From positions 1 through 64,000 of the forward strand of contig JACPDI010000031.1 of NCBI GenBank assembly GCA_016184105.1: 64,000 nt of DNA. Reading direction: 5' to 3'. Shown in pieces: positions 38,072 through 48,275 of the stretch; the stretch's first letter is position 1; each line of letters begins with the position of its first letter. Source of the DNA: Acidobacteriota bacterium (lineage in GTDB: Bacteria > Acidobacteriota > Vicinamibacteria > Vicinamibacterales > 2-12-FULL-66-21). Both the position numbers and the translations under genes were made by a program. Below the pieces are notes generated by a model. The model made no database searches and was not told the DNA's origin. It saw only the letters and a list, made by a program, of their open reading frames with translations.

Positions 38072-38454
38072 CACTTCGCTCCGTTCAGCCGGTCGTCGAT
38101 CATCGGCCAGGCCTCTATGTGATGGACGCCGGTCGCGGCGGCGGCGTACTTGCCCACGAGCGGGCCGCTGGCCACGCCGGCGATGTTGCGCCGGCGCAGA
38201 ATGTCCAGCGCCTGCTGCATCAGCCCGTCGGGGCAGGATCCCATCGGCGGGGGCCCCTGGTCGGCCGCGCTCAGCGTGTGCAGATGCCCGTCGACGATCG
38301 GCGGCGGCGACTGCTGCGCGTCGGCCCGGCCCGCGCTCGTCAGGCCCATCGTCATTGCGATCAGCGCGACGGCGGCGGTCCAGACGGCGGCGTGTCGCAG
38401 GAGACCGCGCAGGCGGATGTACCGGTTGCGTGTCGCGACGACTTCGCCTGTCAT
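38071..38454 (-). pseudogene. Truncated secreted amidohydrolase (N-terminal fragment)
   Basis: 127 residues. A positively charged start and a signal peptide-like stretch (AVWTAAVALIAMTMGLTSA) are followed by IVDGHLHTLSAADQGPPPMG, the entry strand of an amidohydrolase TIM barrel with the HxH metal ligands. After MQQALDILRRRNIAGVASG the protein stops at AWPMIDDRLNGAK. The remaining 200 or so residues of the barrel, with the other metal ligands, are missing, and the ORF ends in an overlap with the reductase gene. It reads as a deletion remnant; a small exported protein of its own cannot be excluded. Confidence 0.7.
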
Positions 38455-38477
38455 ATGCGCGTGCCGGAAAAAGGAAA

Positions 38478-38504
38478 GGCCGGCTGGGGTGTCCCCAGCC
38501 GGCC
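38478..38504 (-). terminator. Rho-independent terminator of the radical SAM gene
   Basis: A 12-bp perfect GC stem (GGCCGGCTGGGG) with a 3-nt loop lies 28 bp beyond the radical SAM stop. On the minus strand it is followed by TTTCCTTTTTCC, a usable T-tract. There is no T-tract on the plus side. Confidence 0.8.
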
Positions 38505-38532
38505 CTAGTGTATCTCCGGCGCGACTGACGCG

Positions 38533-40605
<2,073 letters not shown>

Positions 40606-40720
40606 ACTCCTCCCCAGAATCCCTCTGAGAATACCGGCGATCCCGCGCATTTGTGCGCAGTTTTGGCCGGGTGGGCGATTCCGAGGGGTGAACGGGCGCC
40701 TGGGGCGCCGGACGGCCCAG

Positions 40721-40823
40721 GGTGATTGGGGGTCAGATCCAGAATTCGCACTTTCTTCGTGGGCCGGCACTAAGGTGCCGGCCCACGAAGAAAGTGCGAA
40801 TTCTGGATCTGACCCCAATCACC
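40721..40823. repeat. 103-bp near-perfect hairpin derived from the 43-bp element
   Basis: Left arm 40721-40770 and right arm 40775-40823 are reverse complements except for one extra G, around a TAAG loop. Each arm carries GGATCTGACCCC or its complement and the AATTCGCACTTTCTTCGT core of the 43-bp element, with an added GGGCCGGCAC stem. It encodes the last residues and stop of msrQ and lies about 115 bp upstream of the radical SAM ATG. The remaining 40606-40720 shows nothing recognisable beyond the ribosome-binding site. Confidence 0.9.
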
Positions 40824-41266
40824 AGCCGCACCAGGAGCAGCATCGCGAGAATCAGGGCATACCGCGTGGGCGAGCTGTAGTCGGACTTGACCTTCCACAC
40901 GAAGTGCACGACGCCCAACACCGCGGCCGGGTAGATCAGCATGTGCAGCCGCGCCCAGTTCCGCCCCAGGCGGCGAATCCAACCGCGCGTCGACGTCAGC
41001 GCCAGCGGCGTGACGAGGGCAAACGCCCCCAGCCCCGCCATGATGAACGGCCGCTTCGTCACGTCCTCAACGATGGTCCGCCAGTCGAAGAATTGATCGA
41101 GCGCGAGATAGGTGGCCAAGTGGAGCGACGCGTAGAAGAACGCAAACAGCCCCAGCATGCGCCGGAGCTGGATGACCTCGTACCACCGGAACAGCCGCCG
41201 GCCGGGCGTGATGGCCAGCGTGACGAGCAGGAACCGAAGCGTCCAGCGCCCAGTCAAAAGCGTCAC
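40733..41266 (-). CDS. msrQ: MsrQ heme-membrane subunit, main part, with repeat-encoded tail
   Basis: 177 residues from the GTG at 41266. Resembles MsrQ (YedZ) from its second segment on: LLTGRWTLRFLLVTLAITP, RRMLGLFAFFYASLHLATYL (heme-ligand His) and ARLHMLIYPAAVLGVVHFVW. The N-terminal first helix is in a different frame (41263-41340). The true C-terminus should be near LVRLVIG; the rest, beginning VRSRIRTFFVG, is read from the hairpin repeat. MsrQ passes electrons from the quinone pool or flavin to MsrP. Whether this split gene works depends on re-initiation at the GTG. Confidence 0.75.
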   Translation of the reverse strand: MTLLTGRWTLRFLLVTLAITPGRRLFRWYEVIQLRRMLGLFAFFYASLHLATYLALDQFFDWRTIVEDVTKRPFIMAGLGAFALVTPLALTSTRGWIRRLGRNWARLHMLIYPAAVLGVVHFVWKVKSDYSSPTRYALILAMLLLVRLVIGVRSRIRTFFVGRHLSAGPRRKCEFWI

Positions 41267-41340
41267 GGTCTCGCCAGCACGATCACGTACGCGAGGGGTC
41301 CCAGGCCGAGCGCGAAAACAAACGGCGTGATGCGTCGCAT
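41263..41340 (-). pseudogene. msrQ: Detached N-terminal segment of MsrQ
   Basis: A 25-residue reading frame (MRRITPFVFALGLGPLAYVI and on to VLARP) from the ATG at 41340 ends in a TGA overlapping the GTG of the main msrQ frame (GTGA). It matches the expected first membrane helix of MsrQ. The periplasmic loop that should join it to LLTGRW is about ten residues short, so a small deletion that also shifted the frame is the simplest explanation. Confidence 0.6.
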
Positions 41341-41344
41341 GGAA

Positions 41345-41387
41345 GGGGCCAGGTCTAGAAAAATGTGAGAATTCTGGATCTGACCCC
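41345..41387. repeat. 43-bp palindromic-ended element, copy 3
   Basis: Ends GGGGCCAG and CTGACCCC; aligns without gaps to copies 1 (reverse complement) and 2. Its last base is shared with the TAG stop codon of msrP (41387-41389), and its other end is five bases from the ATG of the msrQ N-terminal segment. Confidence 0.85.
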
Positions 41388-42343
41388 TAGTAATGCTTCT
41401 TGAGATCCATCCCGGCGTACATGCTGGCGACCTGCTCCGCGTAACCGTTGAACATCGCCGTCGGCCGGCGGAAGAACTCGCCGATCCGGCGCTCTCGCCG
41501 CTGGCTCCATCGCGGATGATCCACGTCCGGGTTGACGTTCGAGTAGAAGCCGTACTCGTGCGGCGCCATGCGCTGCCACGTGTTCACCGGCTGCTTGCCG
41601 ACGAACCGGATACGCACGATGGACTTGATGCTCTTGAACCCGTACTTCCAAGGCACGACCAGCCGCAGCGGAGCCCCGTTCTGGTTGAGCAGCGTCCTGC
41701 CGTACAACCCGGCCGCCAGGATGGTCAGCGGATGCGTCGCCTCGTCCAGACGCAGGCCTTCCACGTACGGCCACGCCAGAATGTCGGTCTGCTGCCCCCG
41801 CATCTCCGAGGGGCGCAGGAGCGTCGTGAATTCCACGAACCTCGCCGCGGGCGCCGGCTCGAACCGCTTGATCAGACCCGCCAGCGGCACGCCGATCCAC
41901 GGGATCACCATCGACCATGCCTCGACGCACCGGAGCCGATAGACGCGCTCCTCGAGCGTCGCGGGCCTGACCAGATCGTCGAGATCGTAGTCGCCAGGTT
42001 TCCCACAGAGGCCGTCCACCTTGACGGTCCACGGCCGTGTCTTGAGCCGTGCCGCGTACCGCGCGGGATCGCTCTTGTCGCTCCCGAACTCGTAGAAATT
42101 GTTGTAGGTGGTGATTTCCTCGAACGAATTCAGCCCCTCGTCGGTGTGGAACGGACCGAACGGCAGCTTGCGGTAGTGCGGGATCGCGGATTGGGCTCCC
42201 ACCACCCCGCTGCCCACCGCCAGCGCCCCGCTCGCCACTCCCAGGGCGGCGCCCGCCGTCTTGATGAACTCCCGGCGGCTGAGATACAGGCGCTCCCCGG
42301 TAATCTGCGAGCTGCGCACGTCCGGCGCACGGCGGATCAGCAT
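41387..42343 (-). CDS. msrP: Protein-methionine-sulfoxide reductase catalytic subunit MsrP
   Basis: 318 residues; the ATG at 42343 is preceded by GGAAGGA. A Tat signal is present near residue 25 ([18 protein letters not shown]). The molybdenum-ligand cysteine is in [20 protein letters not shown], and the C-terminal [19 protein letters not shown] and RRIGEFFRR match MsrP/YedY. It repairs oxidised methionine in periplasmic proteins using molybdopterin supplied via MoaA. It is followed by msrQ in the usual msrPQ order, separated by a 43-bp repeat. Confidence 0.93.
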   Translation of the reverse strand: MLIRRAPDVRSSQITGERLYLSRREFIKTAGAALGVASGALAVGSGVVGAQSAIPHYRKLPFGPFHTDEGLNSFEEITTYNNFYEFGSDKSDPARYAARLKTRPWTVKVDGLCGKPGDYDLDDLVRPATLEERVYRLRCVEAWSMVIPWIGVPLAGLIKRFEPAPAARFVEFTTLLRPSEMRGQQTDILAWPYVEGLRLDEATHPLTILAAGLYGRTLLNQNGAPLRLVVPWKYGFKSIKSIVRIRFVGKQPVNTWQRMAPHEYGFYSNVNPDVDHPRWSQRRERRIGEFFRRPTAMFNGYAEQVASMYAGMDLKKHY

Positions 42344-42404
42344 TCCGTCCTTCCCTGGCGGCACGCGGCAAGGCCGCCCTCGCTCACTATATTAAGATGA
42401 CGGC

Positions 42405-43088
42405 GTGGGGGAAACGGTTCCAAACTGGCCGAAACTGCTGTCGCTGGCCGTTCATGAGTTCCGGACGCCGGTCACCGTGGTCTCCGGCTACTTGCGGATG
42501 ATCCTGCGCGAGCGCGCCGGTCCGGTCGCAGATCCGCAGCGCAAGCTGCTCGCAGAAGCGGAGAAATCCTGCGGCCGGCTCTCTGCGCTCATCGGGGAGA
42601 TGAGCGAACTGGGGCAATTGTACGACGGCCGCCAATCGCTCGCCGGCGACTCCGCCGATCTTGGCGAGATCCTGAAGGCGCTCGAGGGGCCGCCGACCGA
42701 AGACGGCCAGAGCGCCGTGCGCGTCGGGCCAGTCGCCGAGGGCCTTGTGGCCAGCGGCGATGCCAGCCGGCTCAGGCGGTCGATTGAAGCGATCGTCTAC
42801 GCGCTGCGCCGGGAAATCATCGACGGCACCGACCTGCTCATCACCGCCGAGACACGGCCGAAAAACGGGGGGCGGGCCGCGTGGATCGCGCTGGGCGCCC
42901 GCCCGGTCGCGGACGCCCTGAAGGGCGCCTCCGCCGACGCGCTCGGCCCCTTCGATGAGTGGCGCGGCGGATGTGGCCTCACGCTGCCGCTGGCACGACG
43001 CGTGATCGAAATGCACGGCGGCCGGTTGATGGCGCCCCACGGCGAGCGCCGGAAGACCGGCGGCGTGATCGAACTTCCGCTCAGCTGA
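42405..43088 (+). CDS. Small soluble histidine kinase-like protein with degenerate ATPase domain
   Basis: 227 residues, GTG start at 42405; no membrane segment or sensor domain. The HisKA H-box is intact (SLAVHEFRTPVTVVSGYL). The HATPase region has SRLRRSIEAIVYALRRE where the N-box should be, without the Asn, and no clear G1 (DxGxG) box. GCGLTLPLARRVIEMHGG resembles the G2/F region. It may be phosphorylated by, or dimerise with, another kinase rather than autophosphorylate. TATATT at 42388-42393 is a weak candidate -10. No response regulator is adjacent. Confidence 0.65.
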   Translation: MGETVPNWPKLLSLAVHEFRTPVTVVSGYLRMILRERAGPVADPQRKLLAEAEKSCGRLSALIGEMSELGQLYDGRQSLAGDSADLGEILKALEGPPTEDGQSAVRVGPVAEGLVASGDASRLRRSIEAIVYALRREIIDGTDLLITAETRPKNGGRAAWIALGARPVADALKGASADALGPFDEWRGGCGLTLPLARRVIEMHGGRLMAPHGERRKTGGVIELPLS

Positions 43089-43148
43089 TCGTCTTCGCCG
43101 GCCCAGCGGGCAGCCCGGGCGGCCGCGCGGGCTCCGCACTTCGGCGAT

Positions 43149-43961
43149 CTAGCTGACGGTGTACTCGACGACCAGCGCGTAATGGTCAGAGAGCGCCGTC
43201 TCGAAGACGTCCGCCGACTGCAGGGCGAGCCACGACCGCAGGTACTTGCCGAAGAAGATGTAGTCAATCCGCGAGCCGCTCGGCCTCGTCGCACTCGTCC
43301 CGAATGCCTTCCCCACCGCGGACGCCGTCGTCCACTGGTCGCGGTACCAGTGACGCATCGGGTCGAGTTCGGCCACACCCTCGCCCGCGTTGAAGTCGCC
43401 AAGGATGAACCGGTCGTAGCTGCCGTAGACCGTCAGGTAGTAGGACACCTCGGCCAGCTGCGTCACCCGCTCGTTCGCCTTCGAGCTGTAGGGCGAGAGG
43501 TGCACGTTGAAGAACAACAGGCTCCGGCCGTTGACGTTCATCTTCGCGATCGTCAGCGCGCGGGTGTACGGCAGGCTTTTCTGGTCCGTGTGCGTGAACG
43601 GAAACCGGCTCAGAATCAGGTTGCCCTGCTGTCCCGTACCCGTGCTGCCGCTGTGATTGGAGAAGTGCGTGTACCACGTGAACCCGGTGGCGGCTTCGAG
43701 CGCGCGCTTGAAGACGACGGCCTGATCCTCGTTGCCCCAGCCGGTGTATCGCTCAACTTCCTGCAAGGCGACAACGTCCGGATCGAGGCCCGCCAGGAAC
43801 GCGGCCTGCTCCTTCACCTTGTAGACGGCGTTCACGTCCGTGCCGTGATGAACATTCCAGCTGGCGACGCGAAGACGGGTTTGCGCGCTCGCGGTACCGG
43901 CGAACGCGCCGATCGTACACACGAGTAGAAGAAGGACTGCGGTCGGAAACCGACGGCCCAT
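43149..43961 (-). CDS. Secreted endonuclease/exonuclease/phosphatase-family protein
   Basis: 270 residues with a signal peptide (MGRRFPTAVLLLLVCTIGAF). EEP motifs in order: ASWNVHHG, ALQEVERYT, FFNVHLSP, LGDFNAGEG, SRIDYIFFG and the terminal SDHYALV, so all metal and catalytic positions are present. Acts outside the cytoplasm on nucleic acid or a phosphodiester/phosphomonoester substrate. It lies between the kinase-like gene (convergent, 60 bp) and the deacetylase; the 184-bp gap at 43962-44145 shows nothing recognisable. Confidence 0.82.
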   Translation of the reverse strand: MGRRFPTAVLLLLVCTIGAFAGTASAQTRLRVASWNVHHGTDVNAVYKVKEQAAFLAGLDPDVVALQEVERYTGWGNEDQAVVFKRALEAATGFTWYTHFSNHSGSTGTGQQGNLILSRFPFTHTDQKSLPYTRALTIAKMNVNGRSLLFFNVHLSPYSSKANERVTQLAEVSYYLTVYGSYDRFILGDFNAGEGVAELDPMRHWYRDQWTTASAVGKAFGTSATRPSGSRIDYIFFGKYLRSWLALQSADVFETALSDHYALVVEYTVS

Positions 43962-44145
43962 GGGAACCTCGTTAGAGCTTTGTGGTTGCTTCGTTGATGC
44001 GCGCGCTACCTGCGCGCGTCACCTCGAATGCCGCAAGGCGAGTACCGCGCGCACGCACCGCGGCGCGGACGCGCCAATTGCGTTATTCGGGCCGGATATT
44101 GAAAGAAGTCGATACGGCTGAGGCCGATGTGCTCTTACAGGACCG

Positions 44146-45183
44146 TCACGCGATCACGTCTTTGAGATCCCGCTTGCGCGCCGTCAGCGCCGCCGCGCCC
44201 GTGAGCCACCCTTCGAACTCGACAGGAGCGAGCCCCCCATGATCGACCAGGCGCGGCAGCAGCAGCGCGTGGGTCTCCGGCGTCGCGAAGCCCGAATCGC
44301 AGGTCGTGGCGGACGTCACGCTCAGATCGGAGAGCCACGGAAGCAGGCGCCTGTCGTAGACCCCGCTCGGATAGCAGAAGTGCGTCGGGATCCGGCCCGT
44401 CATCTCGGTAATCCGCTGGCGGTTCCTCGCAATCTCATCGTCGAACAGCGCGCGCTCGCGCGGGGTGCGGTGCCGGTGCGTGTGGAGCTGCACGTCGAGC
44501 CCCTGCGCCGCGAGCGCCGAGACCTCGGCGGGCGTCATGATGCTCAGCAGGCGCCGGGCCTCAATGGCGTCGTAGTCCGCGCCGATGTCGGCGGCCAGCG
44601 CGCGGGCAAGCGACCGCTTGCCTTCCGGGTTCAGCCCGCCGGCGAGCGTCATGACCTTGCGCCAGGCCTGGAGGCGGGAGCCGGCAGTCCGCAGGTCCAG
44701 CGGCCCGATGCCGAGCGACGGCGTCTCGTGCACGGACCCGCGCCGCTTCCAGAGCATGTACGAGGCCGCCAGGTTGAAGATCGGCAGGTTCCTGTCGCAC
44801 CGCAGCGTGGTGAGGTAAACGGTGGCGGGATAGCCAAACTCCCGCAGGAGCGGCCATCCTTCTTCATAGAAGTCGTAGTACCCGTCGTCGAATGTGATGG
44901 CCACGCTGCGCGGAGGCAGATCGCGCGCGTACAGCCGGCTGACGGCATCGGCGAGGGGCAGTACCTGGAAGTCTCCCTCGCGGAGCGCCTCGAAGCGGCG
45001 GTGCAGATCCGCAGGGTTCATGTAGAGCGAGGGGTTCCACCTGTGCTCGTCGTCGAGCGACACGCCGTGGTAGCAGAGAATCAACAGGCGCCGGCGGCGC
45101 CACTCGCTGTTCTTGATGACGTTGAAGACGCCAAGCCGCTTGGAGAATCTCAGGGCTGAGATCTTCAGCTGCTTGAGGGTCAT
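44146..45183 (-). CDS. Polysaccharide deacetylase (NodB family)
   Basis: 345 residues from the ATG at 45183 (MTLKQLKISALRFSKRLGVF); the long in-frame upstream reading overlaps the methyltransferase and is rejected. NodB motifs: AITFDDGYYDFY (catalytic/metal Asp-Asp), LHTHRHRTP (metal His pair) and FCYPSGVYD. No obvious signal peptide. It removes N- or O-acetyl groups from a sugar polymer. It forms an operon with the methyltransferase (13 bp gap) and the beta-helix protein, beside the exopolysaccharide locus, so modification of that polymer is a reasonable guess. Confidence 0.85.
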   Translation of the reverse strand: MTLKQLKISALRFSKRLGVFNVIKNSEWRRRRLLILCYHGVSLDDEHRWNPSLYMNPADLHRRFEALREGDFQVLPLADAVSRLYARDLPPRSVAITFDDGYYDFYEEGWPLLREFGYPATVYLTTLRCDRNLPIFNLAASYMLWKRRGSVHETPSLGIGPLDLRTAGSRLQAWRKVMTLAGGLNPEGKRSLARALAADIGADYDAIEARRLLSIMTPAEVSALAAQGLDVQLHTHRHRTPRERALFDDEIARNRQRITEMTGRIPTHFCYPSGVYDRRLLPWLSDLSVTSATTCDSGFATPETHALLLPRLVDHGGLAPVEFEGWLTGAAALTARKRDLKDVIA

Positions 45184-45196
45184 CTCTTTTTTTCTT

Positions 45197-45994
45197 TTAA
45201 CGCGTGAGTTCGAGGACCCTGATCCCGGCGTGTGTCGCGAGGCGCGGGCAGCGGCGCAGCAGCGCCGCGTCCGCGCGATAACACGCATCCACGTAGCGCC
45301 GGGCCGGCGGCAGCACCTGCGCGATGCTGACGTGCGGCAGCAGGAACGCCCGCCGGCGCACCGACGCAAACGGCGCGCTGAACCGGGCGAGTTCCGGGTC
45401 GGTGAGCGGGCGCTCGAAGGGGGAGATGTCCGCCGCCCGGTACGGCACCAGTCGTCGAAGCGCCCGAACCGTGCGGGAGTTCCGGACCGGTTCCTGGAAG
45501 ATGGCGCGCCCGCCGCGATGAAGGACGCGTGCCACCTCGCGCGAGACAAGGTCCAGATCGAGGTGGTGCAGGATCGCGATGCCGAAGACCACGTCCACCG
45601 AGGCATCCGGAAGCGGCAGATCGTGCGCCGAACCGACGACGAATGCCGCTCCGGTCGTGCCGTTCGCGGCCAGCCGCTGCCGCGCAACCTGTATGAGCGA
45701 GGCGGAGATGTCCACGCCGACGACATCGGCGCCGCGGCGGGCGAGCAGCAGGCTGTTCATGCCGGATCCGCACCCGATATCAAGGACGCGCCGGCCGCGA
45801 ACATCGCCGAGCAGGTGATACGCGTATTCGAGCGGGTACGGCGTGCCGGCGGGCGGCGCCATGTATCGCGCAATGTTGGTCTCGCTCGTCCGCAGCTCCA
45901 GGCGCGGCGTTCGAGTCGCCTCCACGTCGCTGCGGACGATCTCGGCCTGCTCCCACTCCCGCAGCGTCGGGCTCGTCGTGGCCGTTGCCGCCAT
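45197..45994 (-). CDS. Class I SAM-dependent methyltransferase
   Basis: 265 residues. Motif I is VLDIGCGSGMNSLLLA near residue 70, motif II acidic VVGVDIS, then VDVVFGIAILHHLDLD, as in the Methyltransf_11/UbiE-like group. Substrate unknown; sandwiched between a beta-helix protein (no gap) and a polysaccharide deacetylase, so a sugar or lipid-linked sugar is likely. Confidence 0.82.
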   Translation of the reverse strand: MAATATTSPTLREWEQAEIVRSDVEATRTPRLELRTSETNIARYMAPPAGTPYPLEYAYHLLGDVRGRRVLDIGCGSGMNSLLLARRGADVVGVDISASLIQVARQRLAANGTTGAAFVVGSAHDLPLPDASVDVVFGIAILHHLDLDLVSREVARVLHRGGRAIFQEPVRNSRTVRALRRLVPYRAADISPFERPLTDPELARFSAPFASVRRRAFLLPHVSIAQVLPPARRYVDACYRADAALLRRCPRLATHAGIRVLELTR

Positions 45995-47656
45995 TTAGAA
46001 GCCGCCTCCGACCCCGCCGCGCGGCCCGCACGGACGCGTGACGGGGAAGGCCGCGCACGATGTGAGCCGCGAGATTGAGCCATGCGCGGGCAATCGCGGC
46101 GATGACTGCCCCTTCCGCGGCCCGCGGTCCTTCCCTGCTTCTTCGAGGATCTCGTCCACGCCCGCGCCGACATTGGTGCCATCGCATGCGGCACCGCGGA
46201 ACATGCTTTCTTCACGGAGCCGATAATCACCAGCGTCGAAACCCACGAACTGGGCGCGGAACTCCTGCTCGCTGGGGAACCAGTTGCCCTCCGGATAGTC
46301 CTTCTGGTGGCCGCCCGCCAGCGCGTTGCAGATGAAGACGGCGTTCGGGAAGAACGTGCTGAGCGTGTCGTTGCCTGGGGCCCGGTCCTGGCCGTGCACG
46401 CCGTAGCGATTGTGGCGCAGGAGGTTGTCGCGAAAGACAAAGCCGCGCACGGCGGCGGGCCGCTCCCGTGTGCCGCCGTACACGGAAATCACGTTGCCGC
46501 TGTGGATCACGGTGTTGTGCTCGACCACGATTCCTTCCGGCGCCTCGCCGATCTGGAGGAAGATCCCCGATCCACCCCATGCCTTGGCGTCGATGCCCGT
46601 GAAGATCGAGTGGGCGATGCGCACGCCGCGCGCGACGCGGCTTGGGCGCTCGTTATCGCGACCAAGGATGTTCACGCCGCCGCCCGCGTTGCGGACGATG
46701 TTGCCGCGGAAGGTGACGTCTTCGACCGTGCTCCATGGGGCGCGCCCGTCCTGGTTGCGCGGCGTGATGACGATCGCGAACCCGGACTGCGCGCCGCTCC
46801 AGTTGTTCTCGAAGAGATTGCGCTCGACGAGCACGCGGCGGGCATTCTTCAGCTCGAACAGGTTCTTGACCTGCCACTTCTCCTGGCGCCACGCCACGGG
46901 ACGGCTCACGACGTTCCGGCGAAACGTGATGTCGGCCGGCACGAGGCCGGCGATCCAGGGGTCGGCGCCCCCGAGCAGGAAGCCTTCGCCGGATGCCTCG
47001 AGATAGTTGTTTTCGATCAGATACGGGCCGGTCCCATTCCAACCGGCGATGGCCTGGCTGTCAGCACCGGAGAGCTTGAAGTCAGAGAAGTGCGATCCGG
47101 TGATGGCGGTGCGCCCGCTGTTGAGCGCGATGCCGCGTTTCTGTCCGGCGGCCTTGTCTCCGTGGATGTAGCAGCGGTCGATCGCGAGGTCGCGCGGAAC
47201 GGCAGCGGCGTCCCGTTGCGCCGACCCGCCGTCGCCGAGCTGGATCAGATCCGCGCTCGCGCCGGCCGCCGGCAGCACTTCGACGAGCTCGAGCCGCCAG
47301 TGGCGTGCCGCCGCCGCGGTGCGCAGCGCCGGGTTGCCGTTGGGTGACTTCAGCTTGGCGAGCAGCGGCGCGTGCTCGGGCGCGATGCGCCTGCCGCGCC
47401 CCGGCACACGCGTGTCATCGACGTCGGTCGCGATCGTGATGGCTGAATCGCCGCCGTGCACCGGGAGAATGAAATTGCCCGTGTAGGTCGCGCCCGGCGC
47501 GAGCAGCACGCGGTCGCCGGATCGTGCCTGGTTGATCGCCGCCTGGAGGTCTCCGCCTGCGGGCACCCGGATGGGCTCGCCGGCGGCGGTCGAGATCGCC
47601 GCGGCGGCGATCCAGCACGCGGCGACGAGCCACGTCACGCGTACGAGTCTGTTCAC
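45995..47656 (-). CDS. Secreted right-handed beta-helix (pectate-lyase-like) protein
   Basis: 553 residues from the GTG at 47656 (VNRLVRVTWLVAACWIAAAA, signal peptide). Early VPAGGDLQAAINQARSGDRV is the typical entry of the parallel beta-helix fold; coils follow with repeated N and G turns (YLIENNYLEASGEG, VLVERNLFENNWSG, FRGNIVRNAGGGVN). Such proteins are polysaccharide lyases, epimerases or binding proteins; catalytic residues cannot be assigned. First gene of the three-gene minus operon at the edge of the exopolysaccharide locus, suggesting a role in polymer trimming. The last 40 residues are low-complexity. Confidence 0.75.
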   Translation of the reverse strand: MNRLVRVTWLVAACWIAAAAISTAAGEPIRVPAGGDLQAAINQARSGDRVLLAPGATYTGNFILPVHGGDSAITIATDVDDTRVPGRGRRIAPEHAPLLAKLKSPNGNPALRTAAAARHWRLELVEVLPAAGASADLIQLGDGGSAQRDAAAVPRDLAIDRCYIHGDKAAGQKRGIALNSGRTAITGSHFSDFKLSGADSQAIAGWNGTGPYLIENNYLEASGEGFLLGGADPWIAGLVPADITFRRNVVSRPVAWRQEKWQVKNLFELKNARRVLVERNLFENNWSGAQSGFAIVITPRNQDGRAPWSTVEDVTFRGNIVRNAGGGVNILGRDNERPSRVARGVRIAHSIFTGIDAKAWGGSGIFLQIGEAPEGIVVEHNTVIHSGNVISVYGGTRERPAAVRGFVFRDNLLRHNRYGVHGQDRAPGNDTLSTFFPNAVFICNALAGGHQKDYPEGNWFPSEQEFRAQFVGFDAGDYRLREESMFRGAACDGTNVGAGVDEILEEAGKDRGPRKGQSSPRLPAHGSISRLTSCAAFPVTRPCGPRGGVGGGF

Positions 47657-47787
47657 GTGTATCAATGCGGCTTTCTGGAAAAGTCGGGCGCGCCGGGAAT
47701 ATCCCCGGCAGCGCCCGCGTTTTCGGTGCCGCAGCCGTCGGTTGGCGACCATGCGCCGCCGCGACCGGCTCTTGCGCGGCCCGAACC

Positions 47788-48027
47788 TCAGGCGGCCCTG
47801 CGAACGGCCGCCGCAGCTCCAATCAGCGCGGTGCCCGCGAGCACCATCACTGCTCCATCCGGCAGGTCCGCGATGTCTGCCGCAGACCTGTCGATGATGG
47901 ATGACGTGATCGGCGCATCGGACCCGCCGGCGACCTCATCACTTGGGGCGCCGATGACGGCCGGCGCTGCGAGCGCCAGCGCGACGAGCATCGCCGCCGC
48001 GATTCCGACCTGAACCCGCCGAGTCAC
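47788..48027 (-). CDS. Small secreted protein with PEP-CTERM-like C-terminal signal
   Basis: 79 residues from the GTG at 48027, preceded by GAGGTGGG; an ATG at 48054 is the alternative but would overlap the candidate promoter. Layout: charged start (TRRVQVG), hydrophobic signal stretch with cleavage near VIGAPSDE, a short acidic/serine middle, then DLPDGAVMVLAGTALIGAAA and VRRAA. A proline-containing turn, a hydrophobic helix and a terminal arginine cluster form the tripartite pattern of exosortase sorting signals, although the motif is LPDG rather than PEP. Not recognised as a named family. Convergent-free, divergent from the sigma-54 activator. The 131-bp gap downstream (47657-47787) shows nothing else. 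Confidence 0.6.
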   Translation of the reverse strand: MTRRVQVGIAAAMLVALALAAPAVIGAPSDEVAGGSDAPITSSIIDRSAADIADLPDGAVMVLAGTALIGAAAAVRRAA

Positions 48028-48052
48028 GTCCCACCTCACGGCGCAACCGAAC

Positions 48053-48068
48053 ATCAAGTGTGATGCCA
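48053..48068 (-). promoter_or_regulatory. Possible sigma-54 promoter of the small secreted protein
   Basis: On the minus strand TGGCATCACACTTGAT has the -24 GG and the correct spacing, but the -12 element is TTGA instead of TTGC. A start point about 12 bases on would leave a short leader with the GAGGTGGG site before the GTG at 48027. Confidence 0.4.
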
Positions 48069-48205
48069 GAGCTGTTGGGGGCCAATTGCCGCGCAGATGT
48101 GTCGAACGTCTCCTCATGCGGTTCGTGCGCGATGCGTCGCAACACTCAGCGTGCGCAGGACTTTGTCCAAGTTGGGTCGCGGCCGGGCGTACGAGCCAGC
48201 AGAGC

Positions 48206-48221
48206 TGGCGCGCTCCATGCA
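48206..48221 (+). promoter_or_regulatory. Possible sigma-54 promoter of the first activator gene
   Basis: TGGCGCGCTCCATGCA matches the sigma-54 pattern (GG at -24, GC at -12, correct spacing) 55 bp upstream of the GTG at 48276. It is weaker than the site at 49981. The intergenic stretch 48069-48205 shows no other clear signal. Confidence 0.45.
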
Positions 48222-48275
48222 TCACGGCGGCCGTTCGGCTGGAATTGTGTAGCGAAATGCCCACAGGAGACAATC

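Noticed and set aside
40606-40818. N-terminal extension of the radical SAM protein into the hairpin repeat
   Set aside because: ATG 40605 has a strong GGGGAGGAG site; the extension encodes only repeat sequence.
40721-40823. Hairpin as a rho-independent terminator
   Set aside because: No T-tract on either side and it matches the 43-bp element copies.
43962-44145. Possible small gene or riboswitch in the 184-bp gap
   Set aside because: No convincing frame, hairpin series or conserved aptamer seen.
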